Source of the DNA: Steinernema hermaphroditum
Lineage: Eukaryota; Nematoda; Chromadorea; Rhabditida; Steinernematidae
Assembly: GCA_030435675.1 (NCBI GenBank)
Contig: CM059623.1
Coordinates: 15,229,205 to 15,293,204 of the forward strand
Direction of reading: 5' to 3'
Length of the DNA: 64,000 nt
Shown: piece after piece, positions 20,399 to 32,220 of the stretch
Numbering within the stretch: position 1 is the first letter of the stretch
Layout of the letters: each line of letters begins with the position of its first letter
The notes under the pieces: generated by a model
Seen by the model: only the letters and a program-made list of their open reading frames with translations
Told to the model about the DNA's origin: nothing
Database searches by the model: none
Translations under genes and position numbers: made by a program

Positions 20399-22956
20399 TT
20401 ACTCCAGTCTGTGTTTGGGAATGTTTTCGAAATACACAAGGGCGTCTTCCATGGCCAGCTGGGTCCTCAGAAGAACCTTTTCCCGTTGCGCCAGCTTGAT
20501 CGGCATCTCTTCAGGTGTCCACCCTTCTCCGGAGTAGACAAACGCCGCCATGAGCATCATGAGGACGGAGTGGCCGACGAGGTTCACCTGGTAGGCTTGT
20601 TTCATCTAGAACGGAGTTATAGAGGCACCCGACTGGACAAGTACCTGATCAAAGGTGAACTCTACAGGTTTGCCTTCTTCCGCCATCAGGTGCACAATTC
20701 GGTCATACATGAACCTCAAAATGTGGTACTCGTGTTCTCGACGTACATCACCGTCAACGCAAAGTGTCATGTAACGTGCAAGGTCGTTTGTTATGCACCC
20801 CTGGTGCATGACCTGCCAATCGATCAGAGCGGCCAGTTCGTTCGAGAGGCTTCCGTCGGCGTTCATCTTCCAGAGCACGTTGTTCGCCCACGTGTCACCG
20901 TGAGTGAGCACTGGTGGAAGGCCTGAAAGTTGAATTTACATAGTGTGGAGTCGGTCAACAGCAGAGTTGTCGGGTTTGGGTGCCTGTTCCGACCCGAAAA
21001 AGAATCAAGACCTATGGGGGCACAAATCAAAACCGTATCGGCGTGAGAGAACCGATAATTCGGGTACCCAAAACCGCAATTTGACTTTGCTTTGCTGGCC
21101 AGTCATTAGGTTTTATTCCAAAAACAAGCTTTTCAGACAGTCTCCAAGTTTTCTGTTTCTATTCGACTTTATTCGAATTGTGAAATCTCTTTGCAATCGC
21201 TATGGTTCCCTATGGGTGTCAGCCGACTAGAACGGGTCGGCTAGCTAGGTCGTCTGACGATCAGGCATGGTTACCGAACTGATTCGTCTCAGCGCGTCGG
21301 AGCAGGAAAGCTCAGAAAGAACAGAGAAACTGTGTGTTTATCTGTTCGCGGAAGCTGTTTATGGTCGTCTGCCGGTTAGCGGAGCAGCAGCGCATGTCTG
21401 CTTACGGATTTTAAATGAGTTCTGGGACAGCATTGTGGCTACAGATATCAGACCCTGCAGGCAATCCCTAACTGGTAGGGACGTTCTGCAATTCGGGAAT
21501 GGCAAAGTAAATCAAGCCGTTTTATGTACAACAAAAATCATTTCCCCATCCATAATGTGGCACCACTTTTTTTCTTCTCCACGACGATACTTTTGGTGTT
21601 TATCAGTATTGGTCTTCCGATTTGAAACTGTCAGTTAGGTGCATTCCTTTGTCAATCATTCAAAGATTACGACCCATCAATGTTCGAAATTTTAATTAGC
21701 TCGGTAGGTTGAACTGGTTGAACGGCTGATATGGATTTACGACTCATATATCCTTTCGTATAAAGCCAGTTTTTATTGGAAATAATTAAAAGTTGCTAAC
21801 TGTAAGAGGATTTTGATATCCTGGTCGAATTGTGACCAGATTTTGGTGTGATAGTGGTCCACTGAAGCGCTTACCGATATCTTTGTAGACATCCGTCATC
21901 GTGTATGTGTAGAAAGCCTTGCTGCACACATACCTTCTGAACACATCCAGTGCCCTATCGAAGGTTCCGGGCTTCATCACTTTAATCTTGTCCGCATGAG
22001 GCCCGTAAACGTCTTCATTAGTAGTCAGCGAGCACATAACGTTGACGGTATATTTGCCGGCCAACTCCTCTTCTGGAAGACAAAGAGAGTATGCATACAG
22101 CGTTGCTAGGTGCTTAGCCAGGTTCATGAGCTAAAGAATCACTGAATAGTTGATGACAACGGTTACTGACCTGTTCTTTGCTGGCACCAGTCTGGATAGG
22201 GCAAGACTCGCCCCTGCCACACATACTTTCCATGAGCAGGGCGCCTGCCGTCTTGTGTTCTCCGATTCGCATCTCTATGGAATTGTAGATTTTCACAAGA
22301 GGAATGTTCAAGTATGGCGCGAACTTGTTGTAGAATTCGCATTCTGCGTTGTGAGCCGAAGAGACGAACTCCTCAGTGATCATTTCATCGCCCTAAAAGT
22401 CACTTTTAATATGAAACAAAGAAAAGTGATGGACCAAGTTATGTATATTTAGACTTGGCATGCCCATGAATACTGTATCATTTTCTGCTGTCTATCATCA
22501 GATAGCCGATTATACAGAGATGTATAAAGTCATGGTCACTACGATGTCTTTCGTAGCTGCACCAGCACCCACATAACAAACTACAAGTTTCACTTACCGC
22601 AGTATTAGCCGGGTCGGCATTGAACTGATCCGCGCCTGGAACCTTCAAAATAACCTGATACGGTTCATCCACGTTCTCAAATCCAATGAGCACATTATAA
22701 ACCGTGGAGACATAGCCTTTGCCCTGACTGACATTCACAGCAGTGATCTAAATTACTTCTCGATCAACTCAACCGGTCAACCAACTGCTTAGCCTACCTT
22801 TTCAATCTTCGATCTTCTAGCAAGATCACAGAACTTACTATCGTTATCCAATAGAGACTGAACAAGCCACTCAACAGTGAATGGGGAGTCAGAGACTGTC
22901 TGTGCGATGTCCACAGAGCTGGCGATAGAGGAACGAAGAGAAATCGCGGAAGCCAT
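20399..22956 (-). CDS. CHK/ecdysteroid-kinase-like protein 4 (DUF1679)
   Basis: Six minus-strand exons: 22956-22798, 22747-22598, 22392-22171, 22130-21875, 20922-20645 and 20605-20399, coding 423 residues. Motifs are SQGKGYVSTVY, the lysine of VILKVPG, HGDTWANN (about 270-277) and ALIDWQ. Exon 4 is three bases longer than the family norm; phase is kept. Intron 4 is long (952 bases) and holds only unrecognised sequence. A TATAAAG motif upstream (about 22987-22993) is a likely promoter. Its stop lies 163 bases from the ATG of CHK-like 3 on the same strand, close enough to compare with the tandem arrangement of the other pairs. Substrate unknown. Confidence 0.9.
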
Positions 22957-23800
22957 GTTTCGAAAGTGATATTAGGTAGACATAGTGACTTTATAATACA
23001 TAGCCGTTGTGAAACGCGAAACCGGTTTCTCCGAGCGCCGAAGTATTATCAATCACCGACCACAAAATGGGCACAGCACATGGCATAGTCCGCAGTTTTA
23101 GAAGATAGAATTGCCGTCAAGGTCGTTTCGTTTCTAGAGTATAGGATGGAAAATTGGAATGCTCATGAGTGTAATGTATTCGAACGGCTATTAATACAGT
23201 TCAATCGGATCAATTTAACGATAAGCTGTCACTCTCATGCTTTTATGTTAATGCTTTTTGAAAAAGGTCCACTGTAAAGGTCCACTTTACGTTTATTTAT
23301 TGCCTAATAGGGCGCCACAAAATACATAAACAGACAATCAAAATAAAAACATGTTTACCACATGTTTCATATCGATCGGCTGTTTTGACAATAATCACAA
23401 ACAGATAACGAACTATCCTCAGGTCTTAGAGTGCTACAGCGTCTAAATTTAGGTTTAACATGGCTCACAATTGCGACTTGAAGACGAGTTTGCAGCGGAT
23501 GTGGCGTTGTGATATGACCCAAAAATGTGTTGTGTTCAATTGAACTCTGCTCTCAAAAAAAGTGATAGAGATACACTACGACCCTGTGAGAGACGACTTC
23601 TCGATTTCTGTCATTTTCCACACATTAAACGTTTTGAAATTCTCGAAACAGCGAAATGTTCAATGATATCTTGTAGGATGTTCCAAACCAGCACTTGAAT
23701 TATTGGCCACCAACTGAGGAACATTCGCAGCTATGCGGAGAGCCGTGACAAGGAAATGGCCTAACGAGAGTAGAACGATTGATGCAGCCGTCCCATCAGT
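22957..23800. other. Gene-free stretch upstream of CHK-like 4
   Basis: Apart from the TATA-like motif near 22990 I see no gene, RNA or clear repeat. Confidence 0.35.
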
Positions 23801-23808
23801 GTAGGCAT

Positions 23809-24085
23809 TAGGGATGCACCGGAACGGAAACCGGAACGAACCGGAATCATTCAGAAGGTCCGGGGTTCGAATCCACCTGCGAGCAAAACTTTTTTATTTT
23901 CGTATTTTCTTGACATAGCATTCTGGAAACTGTTTGATTGTCTGATTCTACGTAAGCAAAATTTAAATATGCGGAAAAACGTGCGGAAAAAGTACATAAA
24001 AAAAGTTTTGCTCGCGGGTGGATTCGAACCCCGGACCTTCTGACTGATTCCGTTTCGTTCCGGTTTCCGTTCCGGTGCATCCCTA
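23809..24085. mobile_element. hAT-type MITE with tRNA-like sequence in its arms
   Basis: A 277-base element with long inverted repeats begins TAGGGATGCACCGGAACGG and ends with its complement. It is flanked by an eight-base duplication GTAGGCAT/GTAGGCAG (23801-23808, 24086-24093; seven of eight match). The TAGGGATGCACC terminus and eight-base target fit the hAT superfamily. There is no coding capacity. Each arm contains GGGGTTCGAATCCACC, a canonical Pol III B box, followed on both strands by GCTCGCAG-type sequence and T-runs, so the arms are tRNA-like. Arms are near-identical, which suggests either recent origin or a strong fold. Confidence 0.75.
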
Positions 24086-24093
24086 GTAGGCAG

Positions 24094-25616
24094 GCTTTAA
24101 AGCAGTGAAGTTGGAGCGATTGTTATGCCTATTGTCTCTTTGGCGAGATGTGGTTCGGCTTGCGTGCCACGCCAACCACAACAAATTGAAATGGGGGAAT
24201 TCTAATTGACTCAGGCAAAAAAAAATTAAGACCTATAAATTTGCTTACATTCTTTTGCTATGTGCCTTAATACACAGCTAAGTCTGGGTGTCCTTTGTGA
24301 AGTCCACGCAAGAAAGTAAGGGACGTTCCAAAACTGTCCCTTTCTGACTGAAAGTTTACAGGTACGAAGAACCCAAGTGTAAAATATAAACCAGTGAATT
24401 GGATTTATAAGATGTAAAGTGATGTGATGCTCACAGTGTTCTGCACAGAATGAATAGCTGGAACCGTGTTTTTTTTAAATGATTTTTCGTGGAAACCTGT
24501 TTATTTAAACTTCCGGAACGTTTCCGAGAAATTCTGTCGGCGCAACCTGTCGCTTCTAACCTTTTTTCTCTCTCAGAAACCATGGGATACACTGACTTCA
24601 CGGCTAAGCAGGGAAAAACTACGACGCGAAGCAAAGGGACGAAAGCGCGATGAATACCAAACACTACTGTCTACGAGACACTACAACGGAGGAGAAGAAC
24701 CCGGCTCATGGAAAGTTCCAGAAGGAAGTCTAGGGTTTTAGAAGTCTTGGTTTTAGTTGAAGTCTTCTGGACCTATAAGTATTGCATTCGGGCGGTACGA
24801 GCTAGGTGGTGAAACTCTAGGTTGCGGACACTTGTCTTGACTCGATAGCGACAACATTCGGGTTGCCGTGAGCTTGAGGAGCAAGTAATATTGTAGGAGG
24901 CCGTTGCTTTGGCTAGTGCAACATGCGGACGGTTCACGGAGTGGATTATACCGCGTTGCGCGATCGGTGCAGTATATTCGAAGAAGAATCGTGCATCGGT
25001 CGTTTGGCGAGCAGTTATCGGAGTCTACTCAAGGAACACCTTTGGCAGCGGTCAGCCGCCGTTATAAATTCGCTATTGTGAGCTGAGACATCGAACTTCA
25101 TAGTGATCTGTTCCTTTCATCTTTTGGCAGAACTTCAAACAGGGCTAGCAGTCTTCCGAGCGATATTTGTAAGAAAGTGATGACTACGCTGCTGGTTCCG
25201 TTCGCTGTGCTCCAGCGACGCGCCTGGACTAGATTCAACCTCTTCGCCACTCCAACGCCCACACACACTGATGGGATCGCCGAGTATTGCTGTGATGCCG
25301 TGCTCTGTGCCGAAACTAGAAGAAAACCGATGATTACTGTGTTCTTTCTCTATAAATTTTATTTTGGGCCCATATAAACAAGATGAGAATGCAAAAAAAA
25401 AAAAACAACTTGACCTAGACACTTCAATCTTCGGATATGAATTAGCCGCTTCATGAATACACGAGTTTATTTCGTGAATTAAAGGCTTACGCCTTACACG
25501 ACACCGAATAATAGACAAACAGAGGACGTCTCGTTGTAGCCGGCTTCATCCCCAATCTTCGGGTCTAAATTAACCGCTTCATGAAATAAACAATATACTA
25601 TCTAACAATATACCCT
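24094..25616. other. Gene-free stretch
   Basis: Open frames here are short and unsupported. An A-run lies at about 25394-25407. Two diverged copies of an AGCCGCTTCATGAA/AACCGCTTCATGAA unit occur at about 25444 and 25571. Confidence 0.35.
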
Positions 25617-25919
25617 TCACATGTGCATTTTCGCCATGTTTGCCATTATTTCCATGAGCTTTTCGTCATTCGTCGGACAATGCTCTAGATGGCATTTAGT
25701 GGCAGATACAAATCGCCCGTCTTGACCACGATGGCGATATACGTTTGGATTTGCGTCAAATCCCACCTTTCCTTCATCTTGAGGTTTGGGCGCTGGCGAT
25801 GATCTGACTTCAGACTTTGTCGAAGGCGGACTGGCTTTAGGTACAGCTGTTGATCTCGGGTGTGAACTGACGTGACTAGCGGACGATTGTCTCGAGCCGG
25901 AACTACTGCTTTTCTTCAT
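25617..25919 (-). CDS. Hypothetical short serine/proline-rich protein
   Basis: A single minus-strand frame of 100 residues starts at the ATG at 25919, directly after a TTTCTTTTCAG acceptor (plus-strand CTGAAAAGAAA at about 25925-25935) that would serve for trans-splicing. The N-terminal half is serine-, lysine- and proline-rich and probably disordered (KKSSSSGSRQSSASH). The C-terminal half is more structured-looking, with YRHRGQDGRFVSATKCHLEH, two cysteines and a methionine-rich tail. I recognise no domain. The frame is open further upstream, but that part runs through the splice-like site. It could be a small nuclear or cytosolic protein; confidence that it is a gene is moderate. Confidence 0.45.
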   Translation of the reverse strand: MKKSSSSGSRQSSASHVSSHPRSTAVPKASPPSTKSEVRSSPAPKPQDEGKVGFDANPNVYRHRGQDGRFVSATKCHLEHCPTNDEKLMEIMANMAKMHM

Positions 25920-26364
25920 TTTTCCTGAAAAGAAAGGACTGAAATGAAGAACGAGCGAAGCGGCTAGTACGACGTAAAGTAAACGATATTTGTGAGCACG
26001 AGACCTATATGTTTTCCCTTTTTGTGAGATAAGAGAAGCAGTTAAAGTGGTAAACAACTCATCTGTGTTATTTCTCTCGGCTGCATCGATCTAATAGGGC
26101 AGGAGTCACCAGCTGGGACTACCAAAGCGGGAATCGTATCACCAGCTGGCTGCGCACAAATTACTGTTGTAGAACATCTTCCGCGGCTTCCACAGGTGGT
26201 GCGGGAAGAGAATTTAGAGGACGACGAGAAGACAGTAAGGAGTAGATAAGTAAGGGCACTTGACGAGGACGTAATCTTGCATGTGGAGGTGCTCCATGGG
26301 TCTGGGAGCTGATTGAAATTCGAATTTGGCTTACCGGGGAACTAGTTATGTTCGGAATTCTTGC

Positions 26365-26590
26365 TTGTGTTCATGACTGGAATGCTATTGGAAATGACAG
26401 TGAAAACAAACAGAGGCCTGCAAGACAAAGAAAAGGAAACAAAAATAATCATTTGCATCTAAGGGAGGAGGGGGGAAGGGCCGAAACCTGGTCTACAAGG
26501 TGACAAGCTGGTAGGCCTCGTAGGTAGTAATCACTGTTTCGGCGATTTTCAGCTAGAACTCAGGTGGACACTTCGGAAGGTTCTCTTGCC
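26365..26590 (-). mobile_element. Eroded SINE-like repeat, family B
   Basis: Contains CCTGGTCTACAAG, AAGCTGGTAGGC and GTGGACACTTCGGAAG, which occur in the same order at 41350-41620. The B box region is degraded. Confidence 0.45.
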
Positions 26591-27077
26591 AGTTGCCTTG
26601 TGCGGTGTAGTTATTTGTGTCGGCGCATTGGCTCACCTGTTAATGACCTACGTCTTTATTTTCAGAAAAAGCATCTTTTATGTTCCGAAGGGGCTTTCTA
26701 TTTCCCTTCTCTTGACCAGTGGGTAGCTCATTATTTCTTTCTCCGCATCAGGGCTTTACGGAAGCAAATTCCCGGTAGAATATTGCAATTTGAGTCCGAC
26801 TGCACGTAGTTCCATTATGAAATTAAGCAGTGCGCTGATGTCGGTGCGTCCGCATACGTAAGCGGACGTGAACATTGAGGATAATGGACGTGCATTGGTA
26901 AACAACCTGCAGCCGACGCCTGTTCTGCGAACGCCCTCCGCATAAACGCCTTTCTTCTCTTTTTATCGGCTAAGAGCGAACAAGGTCATCGCCATCGGTG
27001 CCCTCCCGAATATTCCTGTTTTCGTCACTTCGGTCAATTCAGTGATCGCTGTATAATTGTGTTATTTTTTTCTCATC
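26591..27077. other. Upstream region of CHK-like 5
   Basis: No gene, TATA box or repeat that I can support. Confidence 0.3.
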
Positions 27078-29398
27078 ATGGTGTTGGAAAACAACACTTC
27101 AGTGTCAGAATCTTGTGATATTAGCTTGAAACTGGCTGATTCGCCCATTACTATTGAGTGGATCTTGGATGGGCTGACCGCTTCCGATCAGAAGTTTCAG
27201 CTTCTGAATCGAAAGAGCAAAGTGTCAAATGTATGTAAACTAAGTGACTTCCATGCTAATTGAATTTAGGTGACATCTGTGGACATAAGTGGCGGAAAAG
27301 GGTTCATTTCAAAGGTGTACAAAATAGCCATCATGTTCGAGAATGATACTGAGCCGTACGAAGTTGTTTTGAAAGTACCCGGAGTTGAATCCTTCAATGA
27401 CGCCTTCAAGCCGGATCAGAAAAAGGTGAGCGGTAGAAGTAGAATGGCCAACGCCAACAGCAAATTAACGAAGAATCAATGAAATATAGGGTTGGGGCAC
27501 AAATAATGTTTGTCCATAAAACTCAGCAGCACTATGGTTCTACTAGGTTCATACAGATTGGTGCATAACTATCGGCACTAAATGAGCCGATTATCTCTCA
27601 TCTATCTAGTGATTTTGTCCCACAGATGGTCAATTCAATAGCACGTCCTTTTATGACCACTTAAGGCGACAGATTTTTAAAGTCAGCCCTGAGGAATCTT
27701 TTTGTTTTCCCGGTCAACATACAGGAGACCACAGTGAGTTACATTGATTTATTCATATTGCAATTTATCTAGGACACCCTGTACTTTATGCAACACTAAG
27801 CTCTCTCAGTTCCATCTGACAGTCAGTCTTCTTTTTCAAGTACAGTTTTCATTAGAATATATCTCGATTTTCAGCAGGGACAAAAAAGTAAGTAATATTT
27901 CGGACCGAAATTTCACTTGACACTTGAAGTGAACTTGGCGCATAATTGTCCCTGTCAAATAATTTCAAATAATTTCATGTTGCATGATCTTAACAGGTTC
28001 ACGGGATGTGACGAAAAAGCGAATGACAGGGTCAGAATGTGAAGGCCGATGACCAGACGTTACAACAAAACGGAAATATCTTTTTCGATCAAACCGGTCT
28101 AATGAGGTCAAACAGTTTCAAACCGTCTGAGACGCTGCGCACAGAAAGAGAGAGACGAGATAAATCAGAATTCATTCTGTATTCGGACATGGACGGCCAA
28201 GAGAATCAATGTTCCTGAAATAGACAATATGAAAACGGCTGCCTTAGAATTTCACAAAATCCCATTCCAGACGAATTCGACTACTCAACTCCAACAAGTC
28301 GCTAAGCTCCACAAACGAGAATGCTCATTCTACAACGAGATTGCGCCAAAGCTCAGCATTCCTTTGGTGAAAGTGTTTAAAACTCAAGAGTGGACACTTG
28401 GGAAAGATCCTGGAGCGATTTTGATGGAGAGTGTGGTTGGGCGCGGAGATTCTTGTCCTCTTTCTACTGGAGCTAACCTTCAGCAGGTGTGTAGACCTTT
28501 CACTCAATGGCCAGTAGTACAGCGACATGTTTAGATCTTCGAAGTAGTGAAGCATCTATGTGTCTTCCAAAAATCCATCATCTGTCTCGCTCCGAATGAA
28601 TGGCAAGGCAAGTACGACTTCGACATGTTCAGTTCGTTCTCGAAAAACGACTTATTTGGACAGTTCTTCCAAAAGCTGAAGATACTGAAACCTGGAGTGT
28701 TCGATAAAGGATGCCAAGAATTGGATAAATTCAGGAAAAATCACAAGTTCGACAGATACTTGATGTGCGACATCTACAAGGAACTAGGTAGGTTTCTTTC
28801 TGGCCCCCATTCCTTATCCAATCTTATCTTCGACCCTCCTAAACTCCCGCTTTCAGGTCTTCCTGCCGTCCTAAGCCATGGCGATTTCTGGAACAACAAC
28901 GTTCTATGGAAGCTGAACTTAGACGGATCGCTTTCGAATGAAATCGTTTCCATAATCGACTGGCAGATAGTTCATCAGGGCTGTATGACCAACGATCTAG
29001 CCAGATTCATGGCTGTTTGTGTGGACGGCGAAATCCGAAGGGAATTCGAAAATGATGTATTACAGTACTACTATGACACTCTGACTGCAATGCTGCTGGA
29101 AGAAGACAAATCGGTCGATTTCACCCTTGACAAGGTTAGCGTAAAACGAGGGAAAATTGTCATTACTTTAACAATTTAGGTGACTATAGCCTATCGAGCA
29201 AACTTCATTCATCAAGCTATCATTGCCATGATTGTTGGCCCGTTTCTCTTCAATTATGACAGCCTGTCAGGCGACCAGCGGCGAATCAAAAAAGCCCAGA
29301 TGGAGAAGGTTCTTTTGAGGGCGCAACTGGCTATGGAAGATGCCCTGGAGTATTATAAGGATTTGCCAAATGAGGTTCTCCCTCACCAGTACGAATAA
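27078..29398 (+). CDS. CHK/ecdysteroid-kinase-like protein 5 (DUF1679)
   Basis: Six exons (27078-27230, 27270-27425, 28271-28486, 28535-28787, 28857-29134, 29180-29398) encode 424 residues. Motifs are SGGKGFISKVY, the lysine of VVLKVPG, HGDFWNNN (about 267-274) and SIIDWQ. Intron 2 is unusually long (845 bases), but nothing in it is recognisable as a gene. Exon 3 was set by the acceptor CATTCCAG at 28270, which gives phase and the family length of 216 bases. Upstream in-frame sequence from 28229 would be intronic. Predicted metabolite kinase; it is the only plus-strand member in the 17-42 kb part of the cluster. Confidence 0.9.
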
Positions 29399-29452
29399 TC
29401 AGAGCCTGACTATCAGGTTTGCTCTCTTGTTGTGAGATGTTCTTCAATGATT

Positions 29453-29458
29453 ATTAAA
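29453..29458 (+). terminator. Possible variant poly(A) signal, CHK-like 5
   Basis: ATTAAA 55 bases after the TAA stop; no AATAAA nearby. Confidence 0.35.
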
Positions 29459-29572
29459 GCTGATGTTTGAATGTCGCTTTTTATACGCATCTATAGTAAA
29501 CTTAGTCCGTTTGTAAATTAAACTATGGTTTTGTTTTATTTTGCTCCTATTAATCCCCTACTTGCATAAGGA

Positions 29573-29690
29573 CCCCGGCCGGCACCGAACCCAGCCCGAC
29601 CGCTTGCGAGTGAAGCGCGTTCGCAATGAGCCACAGAGGTCCTCATGTAATTGGTTCCTAGCTACTATGCCTACAGTACTCGAGTCCCTT
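29573..29690 (-). mobile_element. SINE-like repeat, family A fragment
   Basis: On the minus strand GGCATAGTAGCTAGGAACC is followed by CTGTGGCTCATTGCGAACGC, matching the head of the repeat at 9868-10080. Confidence 0.45.
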
Positions 29691-29824
29691 AATATGCACG
29701 AAATTGAGCGAGGTCACGTTTATTGAACACTACATCACGAAGCAGACTTCGCAACACAAACCACGAAACACAACGCTTGATCACAAAGTACAAACATTGA
29801 GATCTATGATTAGGAAGATATCAA

Positions 29825-31446
29825 TTAATCCAATAGTTTCTCTTCCGGCAATTCCTTTAACCTTTCTAAGCCGTCCTCCATTGTCATCTTTGCCCGAACC
29901 ATGTAAATTTCGAGCTCTTTCTCATCGCATTCTTTAAGACCAGCACGGAACGGACCACAAAGAAGGGTGAACAGCGACTGACCGACAAAGTTTGCTCGAT
30001 AACCACGTATCACCTGAACACTCCAGTGATATACATACTTGAGGACAGCTACCTGATCCAGGGTGAAAGTGACTTCTTGTCCTTCCTTTTTCAATAACCT
30101 CACCAATGTATCATAGTAGGTCTTTAAGATTCCATCTTCATGCTGTCTCCTGGCGTCGGAGTTCAGACAAAGAGCCATGAACCTGGCCAAGTCATTGGTC
30201 AGACATCCTTCATGCACCGTTTGCCAATCGATTATGGCGGCCAGTTCGTTGGAAATGCTTCCATCAGGGTTGGCCTTCCACAGAACGTTGTGATTACCGA
30301 AATCGCCATGGCTGATACCAAGTGGAAGACCTGAAAAGTGCAATATAGAGGCCAGTCACTTGAGGGAAATCTTACCGACATCCTCGTAGACATCACACAA
30401 AGTGTATCGCAGGAATTTTCTTTGCTGAGCGTACTTAGATAACACACCAATGCCTTCATCGAACATTCCAGGCCTCATTTCTTTCAATTTGGCCAGGAAT
30501 ATGTCAATGAGCAGATTTTTATCCTTTGAGTCATCATCCACAATGGTTAACTTATTGTGCCACTGTTCTGCAGGCAAAGACAGGAAATAGGCTTGAATGG
30601 AAGCCAGTTGGCGGACTACTTCATAAGCCTGAAAAGGGTACAGGATTTATAAGCAATTACTGAATGAAACCAAGGCAGTGAACACACTCATGCTCATAAA
30701 ATGATCGTATGGAATGTAGGCTGTGTGCCTACAGCATCAAAACAGGTTTTCGACATGTCAGAGTCTTTTGAAACCTCCCGTATTTAGTGCTCGAATCCAA
30801 TAGAATCCCATCCTTTAGTCCGGAGCGTTCAATTCAAGTTCCGTTTTACACATACCTGTTCAATATTTGAGTCTGCAATCTGCGAAGCACCAACTGCCTT
30901 TCCAAAGAAGCTCTCCATTAGGATCGCTCCTGGTTGTTCTCCGACAATCCAATGCTGAACTTTGTAGATCTTTGGCAGCGGAGCGTTGATGTGCGAAGAG
31001 AAATTCGTGTAGAAGTCACATTCCTTGTTGTGATTAGCAGCTAGGTGCTGTTCTTTAATTGTGTTTTCATTCTAAATTATTCAGGTTTCATTGCTTAATT
31101 CAAGATGACTACTGTACCGTCCCCATAGCTTCCGAAAAGGATTCAGTTCCAGGGACCTTCAGAACCACAAAATAAGGCTCACTGATGTTGTCAAACTCGA
31201 TTGTGACTTTGTAGACTTTAGAAGCGAAGCCTTTTCCGCCGCTTATGTCCACAGCTGTGACCTAAAATTGCGACTAGGAACGGATCGCTTAAATGTTGAA
31301 CTCACATTTTTGACCTTGGCGCCCTCTGTCAACGTAGTGAACTTGTTGTCAGCTTCGAGAAGGTGACTCAGAACCCATTCGATGGTAAAAGAAGAATCGG
31401 CGAGCTGTTCGGAAACGTTAAGGGAGGGCGAAACGACGGAAAGCAT
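29825..31446 (-). CDS. CHK/ecdysteroid-kinase-like protein 6 (DUF1679)
   Basis: Minus-strand exons 31446-31306, 31261-31118, 31071-30856, 30628-30376, 30330-30053 and 30013-29825 give 406 residues. Motifs are SGGKGFASKVY, the lysine of VVLKVPG, HGDFGNHN (about 259-266) and AIIDWQ. The catalytic loop has G and H where most paralogues have W and N. It is a close tandem paralogue of CHK-like 7: all exons have the same length and the promoter regions share GCGCAATGTTGCGC-type sequence. A TATATAAA-like motif lies about 35-40 bases upstream of the ATG. Substrate unknown. Confidence 0.9.
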
Positions 31447-32220
31447 GAGGATACTTTGTGATAACTGATACTTGGTCGCACGAATTTATATCACCACCGA
31501 ACGGAGATAATTGGCCGATGGTGACGCAGTGCAACGTTGCGCAATGTTGTGTCGACACCGTGTCCGCATCGAATTCTTCACTGCGCAATGTAGCGCAATG
31601 GCTGTGCCGATACATGTCGTGTTCCTCATGGAGCGTTGTTATGTCCATTATATTGGGTTGGTCAGTTCATTGGTGCTTTCCCAATGTTTGCTGTTCATCG
31701 CCAATTCGCGTACGTATGTGATGTGTGTTTAGCTTACCCGTGCGTCTCAAACGTTCCCATAAAGATTGTTATTCTTGAGAGATGTTCGGTTTCAGTTAGC
31801 TGATAACCGAAGCCGGTAGACGATTACTCGTTTACCTTAGACTTTGCGTGCCTCTAGGATGACGCACCATAGGTTCAATTAAGGGAACGTCACAAAAGGT
31901 CCTAAGCCGTTTTTCAAAATAATGAAATGTTCTTCTGCCGATCGTCGAGGGCCTAAACGATGGCATTGATCGTAATCCAGATCAATGATACTAAAAGCGT
32001 GGGTGGCTCAAGTCGAATCGACCGACAACCGGTAGCCGAATATCTCTGTTTATGATGGCGCACAACTTGTTATCCAGTCATTCGAGACCGGTGATCAAAA
32101 GTAACTTCTCCAATACGCCATTCGAACCACATGCATAACAATTGTTTAGTTACCCTACTAACCTGCGATCATACTCATAAAACATCCACGCAATAAAAAA
32201 CAACCGAAAAGATGAAAATG
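31447..32220. other. Intergenic between CHK-like 6 and 7
   Basis: The part at about 31525-31660 contains several TTGCGCAATG/GCGCAATG motifs, which also occur at 33765-33860 before CHK-like 7. These are candidate shared upstream elements. Nothing else was seen. Confidence 0.4.
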
